DNA of 64,000 bases from Carettochelys insculpta (lineage: Eukaryota > Chordata > Testudines > Carettochelyidae). How positions within the stretch are numbered: the first letter of the stretch is position 1; the number at the start of each line of letters is the position of its first letter. This document shows, one piece after another, positions 1 to 11,545 of the stretch. The notes beneath the pieces are model-generated. The model worked only from the letters and a program-made list of their open reading frames with translations, was not told where the DNA came from and searched no databases. Where the stretch lies: NCBI RefSeq assembly GCF_033958435.1, contig NC_134138.1:264531798-264595797 (forward strand), written 5' to 3'. The position numbers and the translations under genes are program-made.

Positions 1-889
1 TCAAGTAAAATGAAAAATAGCATCCAACATAGAGGAAGATCCAAATACGTGGTCCGATGCATTTAATTCATTGATTTGCAGAACCTAAGTCTTTTGGGAA
101 AATCCCTACAATATCCCCAAATGGACATTTGGCATGGTGATCTGAAAGAAGTGTTAAGTCACATGAAAGCAGGTAATACTCATGTGTCGTACAAGCAGGG
201 GGAATATATTATACTTGACTTAAACCCTTGTATTTTTCAGAAAATAGATTGCAAAATTCTGTTAATATTGTTGCAAAAGGCAACACCCTCTTAAACTACG
301 CTCTTGCTTCATGGAGTTTCAGGTCTTAGAATGACTAGTAGAAACGGCAAAGAGCAAGTGGGACATCTCATTTGTTTCTCTGCCTACTGCAGCAGGATGA
401 TTCCTACACTATTTCCCGGGGTTTTGCCCAGTCTAATTTTCAAAGGTTTTCCATTCTGATCATTCCCGAAGGCAGATGGAGATGATTGTTCACTTTCCTT
501 GCTGAGTCCTAAGTGGTGTGAAATAATCCTCATTTGGATTTCACAACAGTAGCAATAGGTTATGGAGAGAGGGAGGAAATAATTTAAGATAGTATGACTC
601 CATAATGAATTATGCAGAATCAGGACAAGTTTCTCATCATACTAGCAAGACAGTAGAATGAAGTATGTAGAAATATGAGGACAAGAAAGAGATAATAGCA
701 TGAATTGTATATTTATCAAGCATCAGCCATGGGCCTAATGTCATACCGAAATGTATAAGCACTTATATGGGGGTGAGAAATGTCATAATTCAATTTAGCA
801 GACAAAAGTACAACAAGATCAAATGACTGGAAGTGGAAGCTAGACAAATTTAGACTAGCAATAAGTTTTAAAGAGTGAAAGTAATTAAT

Positions 890-1105
890 CATTAGAGAAC
901 CCATTAAGGTGTGCTATAGAATCTTCATCACTGAAAACTTTTAAATCAACACTGGATATTTTCTAAAAAATATGCTCTATTTCAACCACAGCTATTTAAC
1001 TTGAAGCAAAAATTAATTCAGGGCAGCCTTATGACCAGAGTTATACGGGGAGTCAAACTAGGTTATCACGACTCCCTTCTGACAATAAAAAATCCACAAA
1101 ATCCA
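890..1105 (+). mobile_element. CR1-type LINE 3' end fragment
   Basis: The text matches the CR1 3' region in order: a stretch like ACTGGATATTTTCTAAAAAA with ATATGCTCT, then AATTAATTCAGGGCAGCCTTATG, then TTATACGGGGAGTCAAACTAGG, which corresponds to the usual 'GGTCAGACTAGATGATC' tail region. It is heavily mutated and has no coding capacity. The same 3' module recurs at 61.9-62.1 kb. Confidence 0.55.
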
Positions 1106-2074
1106 TAAAATACGAACATAACCAGATGGCTACATCCCAAAAAGCTTATTAAGATCCTGTACAGACTTAAATAGTCAGAAGCACAGACCTAGGTGTCAGT
1201 ATGAGTTTAAGACAACCAATGGAAGTGTTTGCAGAAATAATCTGTTTTCAGAAGGTATTTGAAGGAGTAAAGGAAGGTCATTTGATGCAAGGGAAGACAA
1301 AGACTGTTGTAAGTGTATGTTGTTTTGGGAAAACAAGAAAAAAAGATCTTAAGGCTAAATGGAGTCTCAATCTGAGGGTACAGCTATACTTACCAGAAGA
1401 TCATTTTGATCATAGTTGATCTTCCAGGGTTCAATTTAGTATCCCTCATGGGGATGCACTAAATCATGCCATCAAGACTCTAAAGTCAGCCCTGGTACTC
1501 CTCACTATCTGAAGGAGTTGACCTCCCTTACAAGAGAGTATCTGCCATCAACCTCCTGCTGTGAGGATGCCCAGAAAAAAATATACAACGTCAACTCCAC
1601 CTACACAATTGCTGTGGCTAAAGATGCTTATCTTAAAATTGACTTTTTGACATAGCGTAGACCTAGGCTAAGGTGTGCATTTTAGTATGCAGTAATGCAT
1701 CTGAAATTCTCTCACACACGTTATCAGAAGAATAGTTACGAATTAACAAATCAAAAAATAAAATGAAAAAAAAGCATGATTTGATCATTTTTTAAAATCT
1801 CACGATTGTGGTGCCAGTCTCTCGATGTTTTGTAATTTAACACATGGGTTATTTTATCTCAAGGTTGGCAACACAGTGGGATTTCTGCCATTTTCCTTAA
1901 GAGATTGTTTGGCCTTATACATCTTCCTGTTAAGAAGCTCTCCTTATATTAAGCTACATACATTCTGGTTTTCATCCTTCCACCCCTTGTATTAGTGCAA
2001 GAAAATCTTCTTCCTACTAGCTGTTTGCGTGCTTTGAACACTAGAAAAGTTCTTTCCCCCTCACATCATCATCA

Positions 2075-2737
2075 ACCACGGTCTCAGTGCCTGTTGGGGT
2101 CTGATGCCTCTTGCTATGTTCTTCCATCTTTCCCTGTTCAGTGTGGCGTGGCTTAATTTCTGTAGACTAGCTCCGCACCCATCTATGATATCATCTACCC
2201 ATTCTCTGTGGAGTCTGCCTCTCTTATTCAAACTGTTCATTATGACAAATACCAGGGTCTTGATTTTTCATTCGTCATTCATTCTGCAAATAGGCCTGAA
2301 CAGCTCTAACTTGCGCTGTATAACCTTCTGAGGTAGGTGCCCTTTCGGCTGTATCTTCATATATAATTCCTCATTGGTGATATTCTGCATCCATCCTATT
2401 CTCAGGATCTTTCTATAACAACTCCTCTCAACTGCCAATATTCTTCTCTTCTAATCTTTCATTATCACTCATTTCTCAGTCATACAACACGATGCTGAAT
2501 ACACACATTTTCAAGATGCTCAGCTTCATTCCTAAGCTAATTGCTATGCTTTTCCAGATCTTCTCCGTTGTCTTCAAACTTGATCTTGCTTTCACTATTC
2601 TAGTTGCTATTTCCTTCTTACAGTCTAGATCATACCTTATGTTCCTCCCCAGCTATGTGAACTTCTCCACAGTCTACTTCAATCCCGTCTACACAGATCT
2701 TCCATCCTATTTCCTTATCTTCAAATGCCATTGTTTT
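2075..2737 (-). mobile_element. 3' part of an APE-type LINE (split by CR1)
   Basis: The minus strand encodes the C-terminal module of an endonuclease-RT LINE: a KLELFRPICRMND-like segment, then KIKTLVFVIMNSLNKRGRLHREWVDDIIDGCGASLQ and KLSHATLNRERWKNIARG. Such 'RGRPxxxWxDDI...LA.DRxxW' tails are typical of RTE-like LINEs known from many invertebrates and some vertebrates. Stops and frame shifts interrupt it. It ends where CR1 begins, and continues on the other side of CR1 from about 4766. The product would be a reverse transcriptase for self-copying; this copy is dead. Confidence 0.75.
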
Positions 2738-4765
2738 TCATAGAATCATAGGGCTGGAAGGGACCTCAGGAGGTCATCTAGTCCAGCCCCCTGTTTCAAA
2801 CAGGATCAGACCCCACTAAGTCATGCCACCCAGGACCTTGTCAAGATGGGACTTAAAAACCTCAAGGGATAGAGAATTCACCACCTCTCTAGGCAATGCA
2901 TTCCAATGCTTCACCACCCTCCTGGTGAAGTAGTTTTCCCTAAATATCTAACCTACACCTCTCCCTCTTCAACTTCAGACCATTACTCCTTCTTCTGTCA
3001 TCTGACACCACTGAGAACAGTTTCTCACCCTCCTCTTTAGAGCTCCCCTTCAGGAAATTGAAGGTTGCTATTACATCATATCTAAGTCTTCTCTTCTGTA
3101 AACTAAACAAGCACAAATCCCTCAGCCTACCTCATAGGTCTTGTGCTCCAGCCTCTTAACCATTTTTGTTGTCCTCCACTGATCCTGTTCCAGCACATCC
3201 ACATCCTTTTTATACTGGGGGGCCCAAAACTGGACACAATATTCCAGACGTGGCTTCACCAGTGCCAAGTAGAGGGGAACTATTCCTCTTCTAGATCTGC
3301 TTGAAATGCTCCTCCTAATGCACCCTAGTATACCGTTAGCCTTCTTGGTTACAAGGGCACACTGTTTACCCATATCCAGCCTTTCATCCACCATAACCCC
3401 AGGTTCCTTTTGGTCATACTGCTGCTGAGCCAGTCGGTCCCCAGCCTAAAACAATGCTTGGGATTCTTCCGCCCCAGGGGAAGGACTCTACACTTCTCCT
3501 TGTTGAACCACATCTGACTTCTTTTGGCCCAGTCCTCCAATTTATCCAGGTCCCTCTGGATTCTCTCTCTACCCTCCAATGTATCTCCTCTTTCCCTAGT
3601 TTTGTGTCATCTACAAATCTGCTGAGGGTGCAATCCAGTTCCTCATCCAGGTCATTAATGAAGATGTTGAACAACACTGGCCCTAGAACTGAGCCTTGTG
3701 GCACTCCACTTGAAACTGACTGCTATCCAGATATTGAGCCATTGACCACTACCTGTTGGGCCTGACCATCAAGCCAGCTTTCTATCCATCTTATAGTCCA
3801 AGGATCCAATCCATATTTCCTTAACTTATGGACAAGAATGTTGTGGGAGACCATATCAAGAGCTTTGCTGAAGTCAAGGTATATCACATTCACTGATTTC
3901 CCCATGTCCACAGAGCCTGTTACCTTGTCATAGAAGCTAATCAGATCAGTCAGGCAGGACTTGCCCCAGTGAATCCATGCTGGCTACTTTTGATCACTTT
4001 CCCCCTCTTCCAAGTGCTCTGAAATGGATTCCTTGAGGATCCCCTCCATTATTTTCCCAGGGACTGAGGTAAGGCTGACCAGTCTATAGTTCCCTGGATT
4101 GTCCTTTTCTTTTTTAAAGATGGGCACTACGTTTACCTTTTTCCAGTCATCCAGTATCTCCCCCGATCTCCAAGAGTCTTCAAAGATGATGGCCAAAGGT
4201 TCAGCAATGACTTCTGCCAACTCCCTCAGTACCCTTGGGTGCATTAAATCAAGACCCATGGATTTGTATACATCTAGTTTTTCTGGATAGCTCAGAACTT
4301 TGTTCCTTCCCCACAGATTGCTGCCCTCCACCTTCCCATACTGCATTGTTTAGGACCACCGTGTGGAAGTTGACTTTGTCCATGAAGACTGAGGCAAAAA
4401 AAGCATTGAATACTTCAGCTTTTCCTACATCATCTATCACTAGGTTACCTCTCTCATCCAGTAACAGCCCCACATCTTCTCTGATAACTCATTTATTGTT
4501 AACATGCCTGTAGAAACCCTTCTTGTTACTCTTCACATCCCTTGCCAGCTGCAGTTCCAATTGTGCTTTCACTTTCTTGATTACTCCCCAGCATTCTCCA
4601 GCCATATGTTTATACTTCTCTTTAATCAACTGTCCATGTTTCCATTTCTTGTATGCATCCTTTTTGAGTTTAACCTGACTAAGGATTTCCCTGTTAAGCC
4701 AAGTTGGTTGCCCACCATGTTTGCATTTCTTACTATGCAGCAGGATGGTTTTTAATCGATGTTTG
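2738..4765 (-). mobile_element. CR1 LINE, nearly complete RT domain, inserted in an older LINE
   Basis: The right edge is the 5' end and the left edge the CR1 3' end: TCATAGAATCATAGG at 2738 is the typical CR1 terminal 8-9 bp repeat in reverse. Minus-strand frames give, in order, KAQLELQLARDVKSNKKGFYR (about 4500-4560), LDLMHPRVLRELAEVIAEPL (4200s), DDWKKVNVVPIFKKEKDNPGNYR, then VNVIYLDFSKALDMVSHNIL (3850s), [20 protein letters not shown] (about 3704-3645), RFVDDTKLG (active-site DD kept) and LEYCVQFWAPQYKKD (3250s). Several frame shifts break the reading frame. It encodes no endonuclease, so it is 5'-truncated. CR1 is the main LINE of turtles, birds and crocodilians. Confidence 0.9.
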
Positions 4766-7000
4766 TAAACCAGTCCATACAGCTATCATTCCTTGGTTAG
4801 CACCTGAATGTTTTTGGCTATCTCATCCTCATCTTCCTCAGTGATAACTATATCATCTGCAAACCTCAAGTTGTTAATTCTTATCCTATGCACAGATATC
4901 CCTTCCACCTCTTCCTTGATCTTTTCCATCACTCTCTGTAAATGTGTGATGAAGATACTCTGACATCGGATCTGCTTGTTTCGTATCTCTACTGGTTTTA
5001 AACCAAATTCCGAACTCTCCGCATGTTCTCACTGCTGCCTCCGCATTGTTATTGATATCATTCAAACAACCGTATCAGTCTACTATCCACTCCATACGAT
5101 TCCACCACTGCCCAAGTCACTTTCGGATTAATACTGTCAAATGCCTTCTGAAATTGAGGAAGCAAGTGTAGATGTTCCTGTTCCTTCATCGAGCTCTCTC
5201 TACTATCAACCTTAGTGCCAATATTTGACATATGGTACTTCTATCTTCCCTGAACCCCGCTTGCTTGTCTGCTAGATGTTCTTCTATCTGCGATCTTAGT
5301 CTCTCTGTCAGTATCATCATCAACACCTTTCCTAGATGACTCAGTAGGGCAATCATTCTGTAGTTCCAATGCACTTCCTTTCTTGTGTATTGTCACTATC
5401 ATGGATCTTGTCCATTCCTCAGGTGGCTTCCCTTCTTTCCATACTATATTACATAGTTGGTATATTTACTGAATCATACTTTCTCCACCATATTTAATCA
5501 TTTATCCCGTGATCTTATTTCCAGGGCTGCTGTTGTTCCTTAGTTGTTTCACTGCTCTTCCTACTTCATCCTTTGAAATATCAGTCTTACTCTCAATGCT
5601 CAGTGGAGATATCTCTTTCAGTTCTTTGATCAGTCTCTCTGAGACTCTCAGGTCCAACTTTGCTTTGTATAGATTGGTGCAATATCTTCTCCTTGTTCAT
5701 GAGCACCTCTTCAGTCTCGTCTTTGATCGCCATCTGCTTTGGCTGCCACTTCCTATTAATATTCCTAATCATCTTATACACCTCCCTGGTCTTACATTCA
5801 CTGTAGTACCTCTATATCTTCACACTGCTCCTCTACCCATTTTGCCTTATTGTTTCTGACAGCCTTCCTTACCTCATTGCATTTCACCCTATACTGCTGT
5901 TCCGCCCTCTGAGAAACATCCCTTAAGATCTTCAATGCTCTCTTCTCTTGAGCCAACTTCAGTGTCTCCTGCACAATCCACTTCTTACTGACGTTCTCTT
6001 CTTCCAGAACAGGCAACTCAATTGCCTCATCTATCGCCATGGCTATCCCTTCAACTCACTTATTTAGGTCCTTCTCTGTGGCTGCATTCCTAACCTTCTC
6101 TTTGAGCACTGCTCTGTACGCATTCCCTATTTTAACTTGCCCAGCCTCACCACATCTCTTCTTTTCTTAAACTGTCTTACACTTTCTCTTGAGTTTTATC
6201 TTGATGTTTGCAATCACCAGACTGGGTCTGAGCCTATTATCTGCTCCTTGGAAAGTTCAGCACTGCTGTACTGATGTTACCCATCTTCTAATCAAAATCA
6301 TATCTATCATGTTCTTAGACTTCCCGTCATTTGATCACCATGTCCACTTCCTACAGTCCTTTTGTTGGAATCTCATATTGCAGATCACCATCTCGTACTC
6401 CTTACCGAACTCTAGTAGTTTCTCACCTCATTTGTTTCTTTCTCAATCTCCAAATCTTCCCATTACTCTCTCCCAACCTTCGTTATTTGTTCCAATCTCC
6501 TCTGATGATCAACACCTCTGTCTTTGGTGTCTCCTCCAGCTTGTCAAGTCTTTATGGAATAGCTCAATTTCTTCCTCCATACTGTCTGATGTGGGTGCAT
6601 ACAACTGAATGACCGAGATGAACGGTTTTGCTTCGAATTTCACTACCATCATTCTTGCACTTACCGGTTTGCATCCTAACAATGCTTCTCTAGCTTTTTT
6701 GCAAAGAAGGAATCTCACTCCTGCCTCATGCTTCATTTTGTTCCCTGACCAAATGACTTTGCAAATGCATATCTCTCCCGATGCCATCCAATGCATCTCT
6801 GCCAGCACAAGTATATTGCATCGGTATCTCTCCATCTCCTTCTGAAGCAGCCCTACCTGTCCAGTTTCCCACAGTGTTCAGACATTCCACATTCCAATCG
6901 ATAGGACATGTTAATTGTAATTTTCTTATGGTAGCCAACTTATTGACCTAACCCCCATTGCTCAGTTGGTGTTGCGGACCTTGTTGATCCACGTGATGTC
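4766..7000 (-). mobile_element. 5' part of the APE-type LINE: endonuclease and RT (pseudogene)
   Basis: Reading the minus strand from right to left: an endonuclease start with a degenerate WNV-T-L motif near 6890, MERYRCNILVLAEMHW (about 6835-6788), SGNKMKHEAGVRFLL, and VIQLYAPTSDSMEEEI (about 6600); a linker around 5.8-6.04 kb; RT motifs YRMIALLSHLGKVLMMILTE (about 5360-5300) and DKQAGFREDRSTICQILAL (about 5265-5215); and RFADDIVITEEDEDEI (about 4868-4820) with the catalytic FADD kept. Stops and frame shifts are frequent, so it is inactive. Together with 2075-2737 it forms one element of about 2.9 kb interrupted by CR1, which must therefore be younger. Confidence 0.82.
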
Positions 7001-8069
7001 CGAACTGGCCACTTCTATCATTTATTCATTCTGGTATCAGATTTCATTCTTATTGTTGTTTCACGGTCAGCACATTGTTATTCATCTGACCAACACATCT
7101 CCTATATCCAGGCTTGGAACTGGCATGGAACCTCCAGAGTCTTCATGGCGGAGTTCAAATAAGGATACCACTTTTGCTGGAGAATGTGGCCATTGATGCC
7201 ACTGCCTCTCACATAGTAAGCAAGTGCTTTACGACTGGAGCTAATTAGCCAGTGCACCTCAGATGTTGAGTCACAATTTGTTAAAGTTATATGCATGTCT
7301 TTTAAACTTTCCCGTGTCTTTTAAACTTTCCCCTGAGCGGCTCAAAACATGAGTGTTCCCATTTTCCCACATATGTAATGTGCTTCCATATTCTCCAGTG
7401 CTGACGGCACTCCTTCCCCCACCCTCTACTGTTTCATTTTATATAACTAATTCATCATTCACTGGACAAGAGAACAAGATACCAAGTACAACTAGATAAT
7501 TAGAGCCTTCTTCTGGGATGTAAGCATGGGCACCAGATATAATAGACAGGGGAAGCAAACTGACAGCCACCTGGAAGCTATATGTTTGGTAGCATCTATA
7601 ATTCCAAACAACAAGAAAAATAATGAGTTTTTACATGGGTATTATCACTTTTAAAATGCATAAATTGGATTGCAGAGTCTCTGTTGTGTATTGAATAGGC
7701 CTGGTATGACTGTTAGTGCTTAAAGAACTTTTCATTTCTTTGTTGGATGAATCCTTTCCATCACAATATCTTTTAGTCCAGGGATTATGAAAACCATCAA
7801 GAATAGAAAGCCAATAAGATTATAGGATATCATAAGAACACTTAATCCACACTCTTTGAGGTGGCATAGCCTGGGACACTTCAATGATATCCAGATACAG
7901 AAAGTTATTCACCTCGAGATCACCTGCAAAGAGAGCCCTGGACATTCATTCAGTCCACACATGAAACAAACGAACTGTGGGGTGGAAACATTTGGTCCTA
8001 ACCAGAAAAGCACATATCGCCTGGCATCCAATGTGGGCAGATGTTGTTTCTGTGGGGCTGAATGTTGCT

Positions 8070-9530
8070 TAGGGAAGAACACTGGGAAGTATACAGCTTG
8101 GATGAAGTAAAACTGGGAAAACACTGGATAAAAATTTAGGATGTGGCCATAGAGTTATTTTGTCTTTAGAGAACTGCAGGTAGGGGGGCTCTGCCATCCA
8201 AGCCTGTAACTCATCCACCCTCCTTGCCGATGTTATTGTCACAAGAGTAGTTTTCTGATGCAAAAGGGAGAAGGAGAAAGTTACCAGAAGCCTCAAAGGA
8301 GCTCCCATAAGAGCTGCTGAGACAGTATTAAGGTCCCACAAAGGAATCAGCTCTTTACGCATTAGGTGATGAGAACACACTCAAGAACACACTCATGGGA
8401 TATAAAGAGTTGATAGGCAGGTGAAATGCTGACACTCCCACCACATGGACTCCTAGCAACCACGTGCAAGACCAGAAGAGAGAAGGTGTAAATACTTCTC
8501 CACGATGTCCTAGATACCAACCAGCTTCAGCGGAATGCCCCAGATTTACAACCACATCATGAACTGCTTCCATTTGGCTTAACAGGTCACTCTGGAGGAT
8601 GACTTTTTACTACGGAGTAAGACACTGGGAGATATGAATTCTTGTTTTTCTGAAATACACTGTAAGGACCTGGGGAGTAGAAGATAGGCCAAAAGGCAGC
8701 ATGAAATACAACAGTGATAGTCTGCCCAATGAAAATGAAGAAGCCTCCTGTGTCTCAATTTGCTACATAGGAATAAGTGCCCTCAAGTTCCTGTACCACA
8801 AACAGTCATGATGGAAGGTATAGAGGATATTTGCTAGGATGACCATAAAGAGTCTCGTGTATCTGATGTATTTGTGGAGATCCCAGAGGTCTTATTCTCC
8901 CATGGACTTGGAATCAGCAAAATACCAGGAGTAACATGCCTGTCCCTGACACTGTTGGCGAACCTCCCCTACATCCTGCAAAGCCAGAAGAGACTGAACC
9001 TGCTCAAGAAGTGGTGTCTCATGAGAGGGCACCTGAAACTGGATGGGTTGGGGGTGGGGAGAAGGAATGAGGAGTTACCATATGGCAAAACCTGATCTGA
9101 GAAAGCTTAGGATCCAGTTGTCCATGGTAATCAAGTCCCTAATAATAAAAATCAACCAGCCTGTTCTCAAAACAAGAGGGCAGAGCAAAAGAAGTTACTA
9201 CTGGATTGCTCTCCTGGACATACGAGTCAAAACGGGCACTTGCTGGATGAGCCACCCAGAACTGGTGGGCCTTCTCCGCTGGGGTCTTTGGCTCTTCTGG
9301 GAGAAACCACACAGTCTTACATGAAGGGAGGACTGTCTGAAAAAAAACGCTGTAGATGATTGTGTTGCTGTTGCTGCTGGCTGCTACAGTGCTGTCTCTT
9401 TGTGGCCATAGTTCATACTCCCAAAATATGTAAACGAGTTCAGTAGTAAACAAGTGCAGATTTACCTCTTTCTCTATGAATGCAAGTTCTAGCAACTTGT
9501 CTGCAAACTCAGACATAGTCCTCCACTGAC
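8070..9530 (-). mobile_element. Degenerate DIRS-like retroelement (RT plus tyrosine recombinase)
   Basis: On the minus strand, near 8662-8710, MLPFGLSSTPQVLT matches the LPFGLSSAPRVFT motif of DIRS-type reverse transcriptases. It is preceded by an RYIRYTRLFMVILANIL-like segment like the strand before the RT active site. Further left (8380-8070) one frame reads LIPLWDLNTVSAALMGAPLR, then LVTITSARRVDELQAWMAEP and KDKITLWPHPKFL. This closely follows the WDLNxVLxAL...AITSARRVxELQAL pattern of DIRS tyrosine recombinases. The segment VHVVGVSAFHLPI (about 8500-8450) fits the recombinase N-terminal 'STLKVHVAAISAFH' part. Order RT then recombinase fits DIRS. Many stops make it a fossil; no split or inverted terminal repeats were identified. 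Confidence 0.7.
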
Positions 9531-9639
9531 AAAGTTATAGTAAGAGAGCAACACCTGCTAGTTCATGGTGCACATATACAGAGGAGTAAAGATATAGGTC
9601 TTCCTCCCCCTTAAGCTCATTTTCTTGTGATACGACAGC

Positions 9640-11030
9640 TTTGCTGCCTCCCACAGTAAAACAATTAGAGAAGTTGTACTTCATCCCTAATCAGGCTTTT
9701 GAGGATTTTTACTGCAGTGAGAGGCTGCAGGGAAGTTTTGAGGCTGGCTCCCACTCACCACCCTCACAGTGGATGATGCCCAAATGCCCCTGGACTTGCA
9801 GGTCTAATGTGGCCAGGGGGAGCCTTGGAACAAAGGCCAGAGACAAAAGTGGGACCAAACAGCTGCTGTGCAGGGAGTGGAAGCAGCAAACACCTGGCTC
9901 AGCCTGGCCTGAGGAGGGAGAAGCTCTGACATTTCTGTGGCTGAGAGCTGTTTCCTGCCCATCAGCTTTACTGCCTTGCTGCCGGAAACCCTGGAATACA
10001 TCCATAAACACAGAAAACAATAGAGCTCAAACATTAGGTCTCAGCTTAACATGGGCTTGGACCTGCCTGCCCTGCAGAGGTCTGGGATCCTGAGTCTTAG
10101 CACAAATGCTGTGTGGACATGAGTGGGGCCTGGCTTGAGCGTAGGTTCCAGCTCAAGGTTACACTGCTGTGTGAACACGCTACTCCTGGGGGTATTCTGC
10201 ACCAACATATTACAAATTCTGTGCACAATATTTCAAAATTCTTCATAGTTTGTCAAAATAACACAATGCAATCACACCAGCTTCAATTATTTTGGCAATT
10301 TGTTTAAAAAAAACCTGCCAGCAGCTATGTCTAACACCACAGACAACAAGAGAGTCAGAAATTCGTTCTCTTTTTTTTAGCAAATAGATCCCCTATTAGT
10401 CATATTAACACAGAACTCTGAGTAATGATTCATTTAACTACAAAACAGAACCATACTTCCTGCAGCCCTCACAAGCAAGTGCAAAGGCTTGGGGGAGTCA
10501 GCGGTAACAGAGAGAAGTGGAGGGGGCCTGGCTGTGAACTTGAAGGGTGATCGGGTCTGGGTGGAAGAAGCATGGAACAGGGTTTTTTGTGGGGTGGAGA
10601 GGAATTGTTAGGAGCTTCCCCCCCATGCAGACCCCAGCTGGCCCCTTGAGTTGCCCATTGAGTAAGGCACATCTGCCCCTTTCCCCATGTTTCTCTGCAT
10701 CCCCATCCACCTTCCCCCATAACTCTGCATGCCCTACCTCTCTGCCCCCATGGCCCTGCACTTCCCTCCTCCGTAGCCCTGTGCCTCAACTCCCATTCAA
10801 ACCCTGTCTCAGTCTTGTCCCCACTATTAGCCCTTATGACCCCCCAGCAGCCCCATCCTGTCTCCTGACCTGGCCAGAGAGATGCTGTACAGAAGGCAGG
10901 CTCCTTCCCTTCCCTACACGGACTAGAGAATGCCAGGAGTGGTTGCTGTATTAACATAGTATTAATTATTAATACTAATTAATTGCCAGCAGCCATCGTG
11001 ACCCCATTAAAACTTTAAAAATTTTAATGC
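9640..11030. other. Unidentified stretch with a CT-rich low-complexity core
   Basis: No gene is recognised. Between about 10.18 and 10.4 kb the text (GGTATTCTGC, TTGTCAAAATAACACAATG, CACCAGCTTCAATTATTTTGG) looks like a dispersed repeat I have seen in reptile DNA but cannot name. From about 10.6 to 10.87 kb the plus strand is pyrimidine-rich with recurring CTCTGCATCCCC / CTCTGCATGCCC words. The overlapping open frames here on both strands (up to 162 codons) reflect this composition and show no domain. Confidence 0.4.
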
Positions 11031-11361
11031 CTATCTAATAATAATTGGGGCTTCTTTAAAAAGATGTGTGTCCTGTTAAAGATCAAATTCCCCCACTACA
11101 AAGCCTCTTCCACATTTCCTGGTTGGAGTCAGGGTTTTTCCCAGAGGCAGCACCACCTGCTTTTAAATACTGATGGAACTGCCACCTTATGCATGTTTGG
11201 ATGAAAAGACTGTGGGAAAGCTGACTGTGGAGACGTAGCAAGAAAGGTCCTGGGCAGGACAACGTTCAGGTGTTAATTCCCAGATGGCCCCTGAAAGATG
11301 TTCTTTGCTCCCCAGATTTCCAGACCAGGGAAGAATCTGTGCCACAGATCATTATGGGGAG

Positions 11362-11545
11362 AGGTGTGGCACACGAGAGACTAACAGATTTCTTAGGGCA
11401 TGAGCCTTCATGGGTAAAACCCACTTCATTAGATGAGATGGAGCGCAAATTACAGAGGTAGGGATATATCTAAAAGAACAGCAAAAGTAATACTTGTCAC
11501 GTGCCACAGGACTCCTCTTCGTTTATGCAGATACAGACTAAAACT
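11362..11545 (-). repeat. Hammerhead-type (Penelope-like?) repeat, degenerate inverted pair
   Basis: The left part, read on the minus strand, gives CTAATGAAGTGGG (core at 11426-11432), a CCCAT stem partner, GAAG (11406-11409), then GGCTCATGCCC and CTGTTAGTCTCTCG. This is a mutated CUGAUGA-stem-GAAA hammerhead-like core plus the family tail. The right part (about 11500-11540), read on the plus strand, carries GTGCCACAGGACTCC and GCAGATACAGACTA, the distal part of the same family in the opposite direction. The two halves therefore form a decayed head-to-head inverted pair, like the better copies at 20.1 and 55.8 kb. Confidence 0.5.

Noticed and set aside
10469..10957. 162-codon minus and 135-codon plus open frames
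   Set aside because: They lie in a CT-rich stretch with repeated words and mirror each other; no protein family recognised.
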